The notes under the pieces were generated by a model. That model was not told where the DNA came from and searched no databases. It saw only the letters and a list, made by a program, of their open reading frames with translations. 6,697 nucleotides of DNA from Candidatus Heimdallarchaeota archaeon (GTDB taxonomy: Archaea; Asgardarchaeota; Heimdallarchaeia; Heimdallarchaeales; Heimdallarchaeaceae): NCBI GenBank assembly GCA_016839875.1, contig JAEOTK010000328.1, forward strand, positions 1 to 6,697, read 5' to 3'. Position numbers and translations under genes: made by a program. Shown in pieces: positions 6,008 to 6,697 of this stretch. The stretch's first letter is position 1, and every line of letters begins with the position of its first letter.

Positions 6008-6014
6008 GAAAATG

Positions 6015-6023
6015 CTTTTAATT
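6015..6023 (+). promoter_or_regulatory. Possible TATA box for the epimerase gene
   Basis: The element cttttaatt lies about 26 bases before the ATG at 6045, and no GGTG or GGAGG precedes that ATG. This suggests a leaderless transcript. The region is AT-rich, so the call is tentative. Confidence 0.35.
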
Positions 6024-6044
6024 CAACCATGAATTATCCTATTA

Positions 6045-6697
6045 ATGAACATTCTTTTAACAGGTTCTTTTGGTAATATAGGTAGAAGCACTCTGAAGTC
6101 TCTTATCAAGAAAAACTACTCTGTTACATGTTATGATCTTCCTTCACAAACAAACAAGAAAATTGAGAAAAAACTTCAAAAGAAACATAATTTTGTCACT
6201 TTATGGGGAGATATTAGAAATCAAGAATCAATTGCTAGAGCTGTTAAAAGTCAAGATTGCATTATTCATCTTGCAGGAATTACTCCACCTTTGACACAAA
6301 AAAAACCAGAATTAGCACACCAAATTAACGTTCTAGGAACTGAACTTATAGTTAAAGAAGCTCTCAAACAAAAGAAACTCCCTAAGATAATTTTCTCAAG
6401 CTCAATCTCAATTTATGGTCCTCAAACTCCAGATTTTCCTCCAAGAAATGCAGAACATCAAGTTAACCCAATAGATGTGTACACTAGTACAAAGGTAGAA
6501 ACTGAAAGACTAATAATCAATAGTGGTCTCCTTTGGACAGTTTTTAGAATTACTGCAGTTCCTTCTTTATCTCTAAAAGAGAATGAAATAGAGTTACTAT
6601 ACAACATGCCTATGGAACAAAAAATCGAATTTATTCATACTTATGATGTTGGTCAAGCTTTAGCTAATGCTGTCAAAGCAGAAACAGAAGGGAGGAT
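6045..6697 (+). CDS. NAD-dependent epimerase/dehydratase (extended SDR), 3' truncated
   Basis: The frame is open from ATG at 6045 to the window edge (217 complete codons, no stop). The protein begins MNILLTGSFGNIG, a Rossmann GxxGxxG nucleotide-binding loop (Gly7, Gly10, Gly13) at the very N-terminus, which fixes this start; an in-frame TGA lies at 6030. Asp31 at the end of the second strand suggests NAD over NADP. Further family motifs follow in order: GDIR (55-58), IIHLAG (73-78), NVLGT (95-99), SSSISIYG with the active-site Ser (118-125), YTSTK giving the Tyr146/Lys150 catalytic pair, and FIHTYDV (196-202). All catalytic residues are present. Members act on nucleotide sugars and other substrates; the substrate-binding C-terminal part is mostly missing, so the exact reaction cannot be named. 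Family members are usually around 300 residues, so roughly a third is outside. A role in surface glycan synthesis is only suggested by its neighbours. Confidence 0.92.
   Translation, partial: MNILLTGSFGNIGRSTLKSLIKKNYSVTCYDLPSQTNKKIEKKLQKKHNFVTLWGDIRNQESIARAVKSQDCIIHLAGITPPLTQKKPELAHQINVLGTELIVKEALKQKKLPKIIFSSSISIYGPQTPDFPPRNAEHQVNPIDVYTSTKVETERLIINSGLLWTVFRITAVPSLSLKENEIELLYNMPMEQKIEFIHTYDVGQALANAVKAETEGR

Overview
The window is low-GC DNA that reads as archaeal, probably an Asgard archaeon (Promethearchaeota). The archaeal signs are TATA-like boxes instead of bacterial -35/-10 elements, GGTG ribosome-binding motifs, T-rich tracts without stem-loops just after stop codons, and surface proteins with a secretion signal, a C-terminal membrane helix and a short Lys/Arg tail. 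The FN3 domains contain a 'YRxxSYIWS...L.P' stretch that I associate with Asgard surface proteins. That assignment rests on recognition, not on a search.

Layout, all on the + strand: (1) 1-1217, the 3' part of a large surface protein gene cut by the window edge; (2) 1280-2128, a DNA polymerase beta-superfamily nucleotidyltransferase; (3) 2188-3978 and (4) 4193-5983, two intact 596-residue paralogues of gene 1; (5) 6045-6697, the 5' part of an extended short-chain dehydrogenase / NAD-dependent epimerase gene that runs off the window. Intergenic gaps are 62, 59, 214 and 61 bases. The 214-base gap (3979-4192) holds a pyrimidine tract, then about 140 bases in which I see no gene, then the promoter and ribosome-binding site of gene 4.

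The three paralogues share one architecture: signal peptide, seven tandem units of about 58 residues (a predicted seven-bladed beta-propeller), one fibronectin type III-like domain, one transmembrane helix and a basic cytoplasmic tail. The partial gene 1 shows only units 3-7, and its repeat period is exactly 174 bases. Each unit carries an Asp/Gly-rich loop of the form GxGxDxD[IV]F that could bind metal or ligand. The two intact paralogues share a conserved promoter/leader block (TATA-like box, GGTG, TTG start) with fixed spacing, so the TTG starts look genuine. Genes 3 and 4 keep almost the same membrane-helix protein sequence despite many synonymous changes, which indicates selection on that helix.

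The window therefore shows a tandem family of cell-surface propeller proteins with a nucleotidyltransferase gene in the middle and a possible sugar-nucleotide enzyme at its end. What the propellers bind cannot be read from the sequence. A link between the epimerase and glycosylation of these proteins is possible but inferred only from proximity and from N-glycosylation sequons.
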